Source of the DNA: Actinomycetota bacterium
Lineage (GTDB): Bacteria > Actinomycetota > Actinomycetes > S36-B12
Length of the DNA stretch: 7,727 bases
Direction: 5' to 3'
Assembly: GCA_010029945.1 (NCBI GenBank)
Contig: RGQW01000081.1
Location: 1 to 7,727, forward strand
The notes beneath the pieces are model-generated. The model was not told the origin of the DNA and did not search any database. It worked only from the letters and a program-made list of their open reading frames with translations. The translations under genes and the position numbers were made by a program. Every line of letters begins with the position of its first letter. The first letter of the stretch is position 1. Shown here piece after piece: positions 1 to 5,754 of this stretch.

Positions 1-681
1 GTCCGGCTTGCACATGAAGGCCACCGTCATGGGTAACCAGTAGGGATGCGGAAGTGATGCCGCCTCCGAGATCGCGGTGGCGATGACCATGACGATCGCG
101 AGGCGAACCCCGTGCAGAATAAAAGTCCGATCCCACCCCGATGCCCATCGTTCGATCGTCCACGTTCCCCGGTGTTGGCCGCGAGCAATACCCATCGCCA
201 CCGCAGCGACGGTCTGAGCGAAACCGCCTAAACCGATCAAGAGGACCGAAGCTCCTGCGTCCTGGACTGGAACGGGCATTCCGATGTAGATGGTGAACGT
301 CACCAGGGTGAACATGCCACCGAGGGCAGCGCGTGCGCTCTTACTACCGATGGCCCCGCACGCGAATGCAACGGGCGCGGTCAGAGCGATGGCGACGATG
401 GCCCAATCGGAGACGGCATGGCCCACGAAGGTAGCCGCCATCAGCGCCGCGGTGGTCCACAGCATCGTTCGCCACCGCTGGCCGAACGGTTGCCCCGCTT
501 CGCTCACCGCAACGAAAACGGCCCCGATATGCAACGGGATGGCGAGAGTCCAGTCGCCGTTGACGATGGGAATGGCCGTCACGATGGTGATGACTGCCGC
601 GGCGCGCAGGGCATCGGGCCAGTCGGCCTTGGAGAGGTCGAATCGAATAAGGCTGGCAAACCAGCCTCGGTAGTTCGACAT
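1..681 (-). CDS. FUSC-family (aromatic acid exporter-like) membrane protein, partial
   Basis: The minus-strand frame is open for 227 codons from ATG at 681 and leaves the window without a stop, so the C-terminus is missing. The protein is hydrophobic, with membrane-type segments near residues 28-42, 46-60, 73-88, 93-111, 120-134, 144-164 and 191-206. It ends at the edge with PYWLPMTVAFMCKPD (213-227), which is the signature of FUSC/YccS-type proteins, related to fusaric acid and aromatic acid efflux and also to uncharacterised inner-membrane proteins. The start is supported by a GGGAG ribosome site at 687-691, 5 bases before the ATG. It is divergent from the oxidoreductase at 731, with 49 bases between them. 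The likely role is a membrane exporter or channel-like protein; the substrate cannot be told. Family fairly sure, function inferred. Confidence 0.8.
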   Translation of the reverse strand, partial: MSNYRGWFASLIRFDLSKADWPDALRAAAVITIVTAIPIVNGDWTLAIPLHIGAVFVAVSEAGQPFGQRWRTMLWTTAALMAATFVGHAVSDWAIVAIALTAPVAFACGAIGSKSARAALGGMFTLVTFTIYIGMPVPVQDAGASVLLIGLGGFAQTVAAVAMGIARGQHRGTWTIERWASGWDRTFILHGVRLAIVMVIATAISEAASLPHPYWLPMTVAFMCKPD

Positions 682-686
682 GACAA

Positions 687-691
687 CTCCC
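687..691 (-). promoter_or_regulatory. Ribosome binding site of the FUSC-family gene
   Basis: GGGAG on the minus strand, 5 bases before ATG 681. It is notable because most neighbouring genes lack a Shine-Dalgarno sequence. Together with the predicted transcription start near 707 it gives this gene a normal leader of about 26 bases. Confidence 0.6.
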
Positions 692-713
692 GCGATCGTG
701 GGCTGTGGCGGCA

Positions 714-723
714 AGTTTAAGGT
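714..723. promoter_or_regulatory. Bidirectional promoter with back-to-back -10 boxes
   Basis: The decamer AGTTTAAGGT holds TAAGGT (718-723) on the plus strand and TAAACT (719-714) on the minus strand. Both fit the TANNNT -10 pattern and share the TA at 718-719. The plus box ends 7 bases before ATG 731, giving a near-leaderless start for the oxidoreductase. The minus box predicts a start near 707 for the FUSC gene, which has its own ribosome site. The two predicted starts are about 23 bases apart. No convincing -35 element was seen on either side. The boxes are seen; the activity is inferred. Confidence 0.5.
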
Positions 724-730
724 TCACCCC

Positions 731-1732
731 ATGAAGCCATTACGAATCGGAGTTCTGGGAGCCGCGCGCATCAGCGACAAGGCCATCATCGAACCTGCAC
801 GCAACACCGGGCACCGATTGGTAGCGGTCGCCGCCCGCGATCGGAACCGAGCCGAACAGTTCGCCCAGGACGGAAATATCGAACGAGTCGTGGACTCCTA
901 TCAGGAAGTGATCGACGACCCGGAGGTCGAGGCGATCTACAACCCTCTTCCGAACGGTCTGCATGGGCCGTGGAACCTCCGAGCGATCGCAGCCGGCAAG
1001 CACGTCTTGAGTGAAAAACCCTCGGCCAGCAACGCCTCCGAGGCCCGCGACGTTCGAGACGCCGTGAACGCCTCTGGTGTGAAGTTCATGGAGGCATTTC
1101 ACTACCGGTACCACCCCGTCATGAAGCGCATGCTCGAGTTGGCGAGCTCGGGCGAATTGGGTGAGCTGACGAACATCGATGTGCACATGTCTTTCCCAAA
1201 CACCGATCCAACCGACCCACGCTGGGACTTCGACCTCGCCGGCGGGGCCACGATGGATGTGGGCTGTTACGCGATCCACGGGCTCAGAAGCCTGCGCAAC
1301 GTGGGTGGCGGAGAGCCATCACTGGTGTCAGCGAGGGCTGTCGAGCGCCCGGGCTCCCGTGGTGTGGACGAGCAACTAGAAGCCACCATCAGCTATCCCT
1401 CGGGACTCACGGCGCGTTTCGAGTCGAGCTTTGTCGTTCCCGAGATGGACTTCACCATGAGAATCACGGGCACCTCAGGTGAGGCATTCGCCCACAACTT
1501 CTGCGTTGCCTCCTTCGATGACCGCATCACGGTCACTGTCGATGGAGTCCAGCGTGTCGAGGAGTTGGGGACGAAGACGAGCTACACCTATCAACTCGAA
1601 GCCTTCGCCGATTACCTCCGAAACGGGACGCCCACCTTCAGCGACGCGGACGACGCGGTTGTGCAGGCGGAATGCATCGACGCTTGCTACACCGCCGCCG
1701 GACTTCCGCTCTGCCCGACGACGCACCTTTAG
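731..1732 (+). CDS. Gfo/Idh/MocA-family NAD(P)-dependent oxidoreductase
   Basis: 333-residue predicted cytosolic sugar or diol dehydrogenase of about the usual family length. The N-terminal Rossmann fold begins IGVLGAARIS (6-15). The family EKP motif is at 95-97, with Lys96 the expected catalytic lysine. MEAFHYRYHP (120-129) and GGATMDVGCYAIH (171-183, with Asp176 and His183) mark the C-terminal substrate domain. The last two motifs resemble the D-xylose dehydrogenase / dihydrodiol dehydrogenase branch, but the substrate is not determined. The frame is open upstream to 680. ATG 731 is chosen because the Rossmann strand follows at once and a TANNNT box ends 7 bases before it. The malate dehydrogenase-like gene follows 9 bases after the stop. 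The two may be co-transcribed, but no shared pathway is evident. Confidence 0.9.
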   Translation: MKPLRIGVLGAARISDKAIIEPARNTGHRLVAVAARDRNRAEQFAQDGNIERVVDSYQEVIDDPEVEAIYNPLPNGLHGPWNLRAIAAGKHVLSEKPSASNASEARDVRDAVNASGVKFMEAFHYRYHPVMKRMLELASSGELGELTNIDVHMSFPNTDPTDPRWDFDLAGGATMDVGCYAIHGLRSLRNVGGGEPSLVSARAVERPGSRGVDEQLEATISYPSGLTARFESSFVVPEMDFTMRITGTSGEAFAHNFCVASFDDRITVTVDGVQRVEELGTKTSYTYQLEAFADYLRNGTPTFSDADDAVVQAECIDACYTAAGLPLCPTTHL

Positions 1733-1735
1733 TCT
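1730..1735 (+). promoter_or_regulatory. Candidate -10 box of the dehydrogenase gene, overlapping the upstream stop codon
   Basis: TAGTCT fits TANNNT and ends exactly 6 bases before ATG 1742, so transcription would start on the A of the ATG. Its first three bases are the TAG stop of the oxidoreductase gene. No clear -35 and no Shine-Dalgarno sequence are visible. This would give the downstream gene its own leaderless mRNA in addition to any read-through. Confidence 0.45.
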
Positions 1736-1741
1736 GCGCGT

Positions 1742-2782
1742 ATGAACGTCGCCATCGTCGGCGCGACGGGCAGTTGCGGTCGCCAGGTCGCTGCCCAGAT
1801 GGTCGAGCGGTCCTTGCTGTCCGAAGACGCGAACCTCCACCTCGTGGGTCATGCGGGTGGCGCCCACGAGTCGGAACTGTGGGGATTGCGGGCGGACCTG
1901 TATGACGCGTTCGCCGATGCGGCTCCGACGATTCACGTGGGCACCGATGTCGGCGATACGGGTGCTGATGTTGTCGTCATGATGGCTGGCGCCACGGTTA
2001 CACGTGAGACCACCGACCGTGCTGCCTTGGCGGCGACGAATCACCGGATCTTTGACGATGTCGCTACCGGTGTTGGGCGAATGACCGGTGACGTCACTGT
2101 CGTCGTGCAATCGAACCCCGTCGAACTCGCCGTGCAGTCGTTCGCATCCGTCGTCCCTCGACATCGATTGATCGGCGCCGCGGCCTGGTCTGATTCCCTG
2201 CGCTTCCGGCGTGAGCTTGCCGCCGACCTGGGGGTACGTCGGCCCATGGTGTCCGCCCAGATGTGGGGGCAGCACGGGGACCACCTGGTACCGATCTGGT
2301 CGGGGATCCATGCCCGCGGGGTAAGCGAGCAGAAGCTGGCCGACATCATCGGGCGGGCGCGCGAAGGACGATCACTTGCGGACTTGAGTAGTGAAATACC
2401 CGAGGTTCGATCGCGCGCACTGGAGTTGGTGAATGCTCACGATGTGCACGGAGCCTTCGAGTTCATCCAGGGGCAACCTGCGGACATTCGGGCAGCCGTC
2501 AAGCCGTTCTTCACCCACTTCACCGCCGGTCGCACGACGGAGCTCGCCACGGCGCACGCGGTGGTCGACGTCGTGGGCTTTCTCGTGCATGGAGAGCAGG
2601 TGGCCATCCCCGCGCAGGTGATCCTCGATGGCGAGTTCGACAACCTTCGAGGACCGTTGGCCGTCCCCGTGTTACTCAGCCCGACCGGGTGGTCGCAGAC
2701 GGTCAGCACCGAGGTCGCCGACGATGAGCGGGAGGCACTACGTCAAGCGCATCGGGCGATCGAATCAACGCTGCGGACCTAA
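1742..2782 (+). CDS. Malate/lactate dehydrogenase family protein, NADP-type loop
   Basis: 346-residue 2-hydroxyacid dehydrogenase of the LDH/MDH superfamily. The dinucleotide-binding loop is GATGSCG (7-13). The active-site loop carries Arg88 and Arg93, SNP is at 124-126, the catalytic Asp and Arg pair is DSLR (151-154), and the catalytic His is in GQHGD (His178). The two loop arginines favour a dicarboxylate such as malate over lactate. The end of the second strand reads HLVGHAG (33-39), with Gly36 where NAD-dependent enzymes hold the Asp that grips the ribose. Chloroplast NADP-malate dehydrogenase has the same Asp-to-Gly change, so NADP(H) preference is likely. The C-terminal half is divergent, so a paralogue with another 2-ketoacid substrate is possible. 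No ribosome site is seen; the start is probably leaderless. Confidence 0.8.
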   Translation: MNVAIVGATGSCGRQVAAQMVERSLLSEDANLHLVGHAGGAHESELWGLRADLYDAFADAAPTIHVGTDVGDTGADVVVMMAGATVTRETTDRAALAATNHRIFDDVATGVGRMTGDVTVVVQSNPVELAVQSFASVVPRHRLIGAAAWSDSLRFRRELAADLGVRRPMVSAQMWGQHGDHLVPIWSGIHARGVSEQKLADIIGRAREGRSLADLSSEIPEVRSRALELVNAHDVHGAFEFIQGQPADIRAAVKPFFTHFTAGRTTELATAHAVVDVVGFLVHGEQVAIPAQVILDGEFDNLRGPLAVPVLLSPTGWSQTVSTEVADDEREALRQAHRAIESTLRT

Positions 2783-2792
2783 GCGCCCGAGC

Positions 2793-2809
2793 CTGCGATG
2801 GCGCAGTTT
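2793..2809 (+). terminator. Weak hairpin between convergent genes
   Basis: CTGCG (2793-2797), loop ATGG, CGCAG (2802-2806), then TTT. It lies in the 39-base gap between the dehydrogenase stop and the end of the lipoprotein gene that runs the other way. The 5-pair stem and three T are weak for an intrinsic terminator. It is listed because position and polarity fit. Confidence 0.25.
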
Positions 2810-2821
2810 GGCTGGATTGCC

Positions 2822-3409
2822 TCAGACATCGACGTCTTCGCGGGTTCCCGCAATGGACGCTCCATCGATGAACCAGCCGTCATCTTCGAGAACGAGCCGA
2901 TAGATCATGATGACTGATGGTGAGCCGTCTACCTCGACCCTCATCAGCACGGTGTCTGTTTCTCGTTGGCACTCAGGGAAAGCGAGTTCCGGGCTGTCGA
3001 TCAAGAACGGGTAGGTGCCGACGATGATTTCCTGGAACTGTTCAACGCTCACCGAGCTTTGGAACGACTGCGATGCAAAGGATCGGGCCGTCGCGAAGTC
3101 GCCCGTGGCAAAAGCCTCTTGTTGGCCATCGATTGTTTGACGAGTCGCGTCGAATGTTTCCTGTGTGCATTCAGCGACTTGAACGTCCGGCTGGCTCGGA
3201 TTCTGGGTTGGTGTCTGCTCGGGTTGCGCTGTCTGCGATGGCGCGGGCTCGTTGGACGGTGATGGGGTAGACGACGGTTCTTGCGTCTGCGCGGGGGTCT
3301 GCGTGGGGGTCTGTGCTGGTGTCTGTGTGCTTTCCTGCCCGCCGGTGGTTGAGCCCGTCACGCATGCCGAGAGGAGGGCGGCTGCAAGGAAGGGAAAGAC
3401 GAAGCGCAT
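2822..3409 (-). CDS. Lipoprotein with Thr/Pro/Gln-rich linker and DUF4864-like domain
   Basis: 195 residues. A short signal peptide ends in the lipobox LSAC, so Cys16 should be lipidated and the protein anchored to the outer face of the membrane. Residues 22-75 form a low-complexity Thr/Pro/Gln/Ser linker with a TPxQ repeat. A compact domain follows (about 80-190). Its pattern of an Ala/Gln helix (QQEAFATGDFATARSFAS, 96-113), then VEQFQEIIVGTYPFLI (122-137) and paired strands, resembles DUF4864. Cys81 and Cys147 could form a disulfide. The frame is open further upstream to 3691, inside trmB. The start at 3409 is set by the signal peptide and by a TANNNT box exactly 6 bases before it. It follows the trmB stop by 14 bases, so read-through plus its own promoter is likely. 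Function unknown. Confidence 0.8.
   Translation of the reverse strand: MRFVFPFLAAALLSACVTGSTTGGQESTQTPAQTPTQTPAQTQEPSSTPSPSNEPAPSQTAQPEQTPTQNPSQPDVQVAECTQETFDATRQTIDGQQEAFATGDFATARSFASQSFQSSVSVEQFQEIIVGTYPFLIDSPELAFPECQRETDTVLMRVEVDGSPSVIMIYRLVLEDDGWFIDGASIAGTREDVDV
3285..3332 (-). repeat. Four tandem 12-base units in the lipoprotein linker
   Basis: Units at 3285-3296, 3297-3308, 3309-3320 and 3321-3332 each begin GTCTG on the plus strand. They encode a four-residue Thr-Pro-x-Gln period in the exposed linker. The first two units differ by one base and the last is decayed. This is a likely site of length change by slippage, always in frame. Confidence 0.7.
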
Positions 3410-3415
3410 AAAGGC

Positions 3416-3421
3416 ACGGTA
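3416..3421 (-). promoter_or_regulatory. Candidate -10 box of the lipoprotein gene
   Basis: On the minus strand TACCGT fits TANNNT and ends 6 bases before ATG 3409, predicting a leaderless mRNA starting at the A of the ATG. It sits in the 14-base gap after trmB. No Shine-Dalgarno sequence is visible for this gene. Confidence 0.45.
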
Positions 3422-3423
3422 AG

Positions 3424-4092
3424 TCAGATTCGGGTGAACCACATGTCGACCACGGCCCTTCCCTCGCGAATCGCTCGACGCTCGTAGTGCGTCACCGGAC
3501 GCCAATCGGGGCGAGGGATCACTCCGCCCTGCCATGCAGTGTGCTCGTCGAATGCGGCGCAGATGGATTCCGCATACTCGGCCCAATCCGTCGCCAGGTG
3601 CCAGAAGCCGCCTTCGATGACACGCTCGGCGACGACGTCGATGACCGGGGCTTGCACGAGGCGTCTCTTGTGGTGTCGGGACTTCGGCCACGGGTCAGGG
3701 AAATAGGTCCGCACACCCGATACCGGGCCGGGAATGGCCGGCAAGAGTTCGAGGGCATCGGCTTCAATGACGAAGACGTTGTCGATGTCCTCGACTCGAC
3801 AGCGATCGAGCAGGTCCCCGATGCCGGGTGTGTGCACGTCGACGGCCAGGATGATCTGCTCGGGGAAGGTGCGTGCCATGGCTGCAACCGGTTCGCCTGA
3901 TCCGAATCCGATGTCCACAATGACCGGTGAGTCGGAAGCCCACGCGTCGTCGAGCGTCTCCTCGGTCAGTAAGCAGGGGCCTGCGTGGGCGAGCGCCTGC
4001 TGCTGGCGGGGCGTGATTCGGCTGCGTCGTGGTTTGAACGTCTTTATCCCCGGACGCAGGATGGGGGTCGACACGTCGTCAGTGTGGCCCAT
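3424..4092 (-). CDS. trmB: tRNA (guanine-N7-)-methyltransferase TrmB
   Basis: 222-residue enzyme that methylates G46 in the tRNA variable loop using S-adenosylmethionine. The SAM-binding motif is VDIGFGSG (59-66), followed by LAVDVHTPGI (82-91). The family signature FPDPWPKSRHHKRRLV is at 131-146, TDW at 168-170, and the C-terminal THYERRAIREGR at 201-212. All expected blocks are present and the length is normal for the family. The frame also allows TTG at 4101. ATG 4092 is preferred because the predicted -10 box (4109-4104) puts transcription start near 4097, downstream of that TTG. It is followed by a lipoprotein gene 14 bases on, and is divergent from another lipoprotein at 4120. Confidence 0.95.
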   Translation of the reverse strand: MGHTDDVSTPILRPGIKTFKPRRSRITPRQQQALAHAGPCLLTEETLDDAWASDSPVIVDIGFGSGEPVAAMARTFPEQIILAVDVHTPGIGDLLDRCRVEDIDNVFVIEADALELLPAIPGPVSGVRTYFPDPWPKSRHHKRRLVQAPVIDVVAERVIEGGFWHLATDWAEYAESICAAFDEHTAWQGGVIPRPDWRPVTHYERRAIREGRAVVDMWFTRI

Positions 4093-4103
4093 GAGGGCCA
4101 AGG

Positions 4104-4113
4104 AACCTACGGT
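4104..4113. promoter_or_regulatory. Bidirectional promoter between trmB and a lipoprotein gene
   Basis: AACCTACGGT holds TACGGT (4108-4113) on the plus strand, ending exactly 6 bases before ATG 4120. It also holds TAGGTT (4109-4104) on the minus strand, predicting a trmB start near 4097 with about 5 bases of leader. The two boxes share the TA at 4108-4109 and the predicted starts are 23 bases apart. This is the same geometry as at 714-723. With only 27 bases between the two ATGs, any -35 element must lie inside the opposite gene. Confidence 0.5.
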
Positions 4114-4119
4114 GGCTAC

Positions 4120-4533
4120 ATGCGTCGGACGGCAGTTGCTCTCGCAGTGATGTCTGTGTTGGCCATCGGTGCTTGCTCCTCGGCATCGATCGAGGAAGAC
4201 GCTGCTCTCGCCTGCGGATGGAACGAGGAGGGCGAGCCGGTGGTGTCGGCGCTCGAAGCCTCACCCGATCAGCGTGCGGAGTACGCCGAGCGGGCGCGGG
4301 TCCGACTTGAGGCCGCACGGCGGGTGTTCGCGGCGGACGATCGGTTCGCCTCGCTTGTTGAGGCTCTGTCGGAAACAGCGGCGTTTGCATCGACTCTGGA
4401 GACACTGAGCGCCGAGGAGATAGCAGCGGTGCCGGATGAGGAGTGGGATTTTGCGAAGTACACCCAGGCGGTGGCGCGGGATCAGTGCGCGCAGCTTGCC
4501 CGGGTAGTGGATGGAGGGCGGGAACCGTCGTAG
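4120..4533 (+). CDS. Small lipoprotein of unknown function
   Basis: 137 residues. The N-terminus MRRTAVALAVMSVLAIGACSS is a lipoprotein signal with lipobox IGAC, so Cys19 is the predicted lipidated residue. The mature part is acidic and rich in Ala and Glu, and looks mostly helical (about 45-105). Cys32 and Cys123 could pair. No family was recognised. The frame is open upstream to 3985, but that region is the trmB antisense; the signal peptide and the TACGGT box 6 bases before the ATG fix the start at 4120. GGTGG at 4111-4115 could act as a poor ribosome site if a longer mRNA exists. The next gene is convergent, ending 81 bases away, so this gene stands alone. Confidence 0.75.
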   Translation: MRRTAVALAVMSVLAIGACSSASIEEDAALACGWNEEGEPVVSALEASPDQRAEYAERARVRLEAARRVFAADDRFASLVEALSETAAFASTLETLSAEEIAAVPDEEWDFAKYTQAVARDQCAQLARVVDGGREPS

Positions 4534-4614
4534 ATGCCGCAGAGTGAAGGGAAATGCGCCACGGGCCTCGGATGCGCGAAGGGTGGGTCGAAAATCGCCG
4601 ACGCGAGTCGTCCA

Positions 4615-5340
4615 CTACATGACCGATAGCTCCATGGGTGAGTTGACGCGGTACTTGCGGTCACTTTCGATGCGCCAACACGAACCCCGCCCCACGCCCC
4701 GAAAGGACCACGGCTGCTCGAGGTCCTCAGGAGGTTCGGCACGGAACGCCGTCTGCTCGTCGATGCCGATAACCGTCGTGGAGTCGCTCAGGAGAGGCCG
4801 CATGACGATGTCCGGAATCCACTTGCCGTACACGTCGAAGTGGGGAAGAACCCGCAGTTCGGGAACGAGGCCGAGGCCGTCTTGACCGCCGGAGCGGGGG
4901 TGTCGAATATCCGGCACGTAGCCGCTGAGGGCCATGGCGCCGGCGGAGCAACCCGCGAGAGACGCTCCTTGCCTCCAGGCTCCATGAATGGCATCCCACA
5001 CCGGAGTGTCGATCAGTGTTCGGGTGAGATGTTTGGGGTTGCCGCCGGACAGATAGATCAGGCCGGCACCGCTGATCGCCTCGGCGTAGTCGGGGTTCTC
5101 TGCGTCCTGTCGGGTTCGCACGTCGACAACGACCTGCTCGACACCGAGTCGCTCGGCTGCCCGAGCTCCCAAATCGTGCCAGCGGCGAAGAGATTCCTCG
5201 CCCTCCAGAGACGCTGCCGTAGCCAACTGCACATAGCGAGGCGGCTTGTCGGTGAGAAGCCACTCCTCGAGGTCCTGCATCTCGGGCAGGTACTCGCCGC
5301 TACCGACAAGGGCGATTTTCCCGGGCGCGGAGCCGCTCAG
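4615..5340 (-). CDS. Peptidase S51-type (PepE/cyanophycinase-like) serine hydrolase, probable CTG start
   Basis: About 241 residues if it starts at CTG 5340. An ATG at 5280 would give 221, but the codons before it read KIALVGSGEYLP (8-19), the typical first strand of S51-type proteins, so that ATG is internal. Between the upstream in-frame TGA and this strand there is no ATG, GTG or TTG; CTG 5340 overlaps the stop of the preceding gene as CTGA. GGTGGTGAG just before it may serve as ribosome site. GGNPKHL is at 99-105. The nucleophile elbow GCSAGA gives Ser132, LPHFD gives a likely catalytic His167, and DEQT follows at 194-197. The family cleaves Asp/Glu-type dipeptides or cyanophycin in the cytosol; the substrate here is unknown. 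It is coupled to the AhpD-like gene. Confidence 0.85.
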   Translation of the reverse strand: MSGSAPGKIALVGSGEYLPEMQDLEEWLLTDKPPRYVQLATAASLEGEESLRRWHDLGARAAERLGVEQVVVDVRTRQDAENPDYAEAISGAGLIYLSGGNPKHLTRTLIDTPVWDAIHGAWRQGASLAGCSAGAMALSGYVPDIRHPRSGGQDGLGLVPELRVLPHFDVYGKWIPDIVMRPLLSDSTTVIGIDEQTAFRAEPPEDLEQPWSFRGVGRGSCWRIESDRKYRVNSPMELSVM

Positions 5341-5711
5341 GACTCACCACCCGGTGAGGGATGTTGGGCGTCGTAGTACTCGCAGAAGGCGTCGTAGGCG
5401 CGTGGTCCGTACACCGTTGCCGGCCCTCCCTGCATGAGGAACGTGACGCCGATGGCCTCGGCGACCTCCTCCTTGGTGGCCCCGGCCCGAGAGGCGCTAC
5501 GAGCATGCGCCGCGATGCAGCCGTCGCATTGGGAGCCGATCGACAGGGTCAACGCGATCAGTTCCTTGACCTTCAGGGGTAGGGAGCCGTCTGCCATGGC
5601 ACTCGAGTGCAGTTCCTTGAAGCCCGCGTAGACCTCCGGAATGGCCTGACGCAGGTTGCGTGCCAGGGGCGCGAGGGGCTCTTGAACGGCTGTTCCGTGG
5701 TTGTGTTCCAT
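5337..5711 (-). CDS. AhpD/carboxymuconolactone decarboxylase-like CxxC protein
   Basis: 124 residues, a single-domain CMD-fold protein. KELIALTLSIGSQCDGCIAAHARSA is the active segment, split here as residues 49-60 and 61-73. Glu50, Cys62, Cys65 and His69 match the proton-relay and CxxC-x3-H site of AhpD, which acts as a thiol peroxidase or disulfide reductase; ring-cleavage CMD enzymes lack this pair. VTFLMQGGPATVYGP (89-103) is the usual second block. The frame is open upstream to 6041, across the repressor gene; ATG 5711 is chosen because the domain starts there and a TANNNT box ends 7 bases before. Its stop overlaps the S51 gene (CTGA). It is divergent from the CsoR-like repressor over a shared operator, so it is probably that repressor's target. 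Confidence 0.9.
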   Translation of the reverse strand: MEHNHGTAVQEPLAPLARNLRQAIPEVYAGFKELHSSAMADGSLPLKVKELIALTLSIGSQCDGCIAAHARSASRAGATKEEVAEAIGVTFLMQGGPATVYGPRAYDAFCEYYDAQHPSPGGES

Positions 5712-5718
5712 GTTCGAG

Positions 5719-5724
5719 ACAATA
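5719..5724 (-). promoter_or_regulatory. Candidate -10 box of the AhpD-like gene
   Basis: TATTGT on the minus strand fits TANNNT and ends 7 bases before ATG 5711, again a leaderless-type geometry. It overlaps the first half of the palindrome at 5721-5738, so a bound repressor would block it directly. Confidence 0.5.
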
Positions 5725-5738
5725 CCCCAGAGGGTATT
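5721..5738. promoter_or_regulatory. CsoR-family operator palindrome
   Basis: AATACCC (5721-5727), spacer CAGA, GGGTATT (5732-5738): a perfect 7-base inverted repeat with A/T ends and C/G tracts, which is the form of operator used by CsoR/RcnR/FrmR tetramers. A second, wider inverted repeat is nested over it: TACCCC (5723-5728) and GGGGTA (5739-5744), and a further GGGGT lies at 5749-5753. It sits between the divergent ATGs at 5711 and 5755 and next to the gene for such a repressor. It overlaps the minus -10 box and lies just upstream of the plus -10 box, so repression of both genes is expected. Confidence 0.75.
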
Positions 5739-5742
5739 GGGG

Positions 5743-5748
5743 TAGCAT
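5743..5748 (+). promoter_or_regulatory. Candidate -10 box of the CsoR-like repressor gene
   Basis: TAGCAT fits TANNNT and ends exactly 6 bases before ATG 5755, predicting a leaderless mRNA. It overlaps the GGGGTA arm at 5739-5744, consistent with autorepression. Confidence 0.5.
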
Positions 5749-5754
5749 GGGGTC

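Noticed and set aside
680..730. 17-codon N-terminal extension of the Gfo/Idh/MocA gene
   Set aside because: It overlaps the FUSC start and both promoter boxes, and the Rossmann strand begins right after ATG 731.
740..1279. 179-codon open frame on the minus strand inside the oxidoreductase gene
   Set aside because: No recognisable domain; antisense frame of a well-supported gene, common in GC-rich DNA.
1475..2311. 278-codon open frame on the minus strand over the dehydrogenase gene
   Set aside because: Arg/Asp-rich with no motif; the plus strand holds all catalytic residues of the MDH/LDH family.
3410..3691. 94-codon N-terminal extension of the DUF4864-like lipoprotein
   Set aside because: It lies within trmB in another frame, and a lipoprotein signal peptide begins at 3409.
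4599..4610. CGAC-GCGA-GTCG hairpin followed on the minus strand by TTTT, as a terminator of the peptidase gene
   Set aside because: The stem is only 4 pairs and lies 4 bases after the stop; too weak to call.
4079..4615. 178-codon minus-strand frame opposite the small lipoprotein
   Set aside because: Pro/Arg-rich composition typical of a shadow frame; the plus strand has a clear lipobox.
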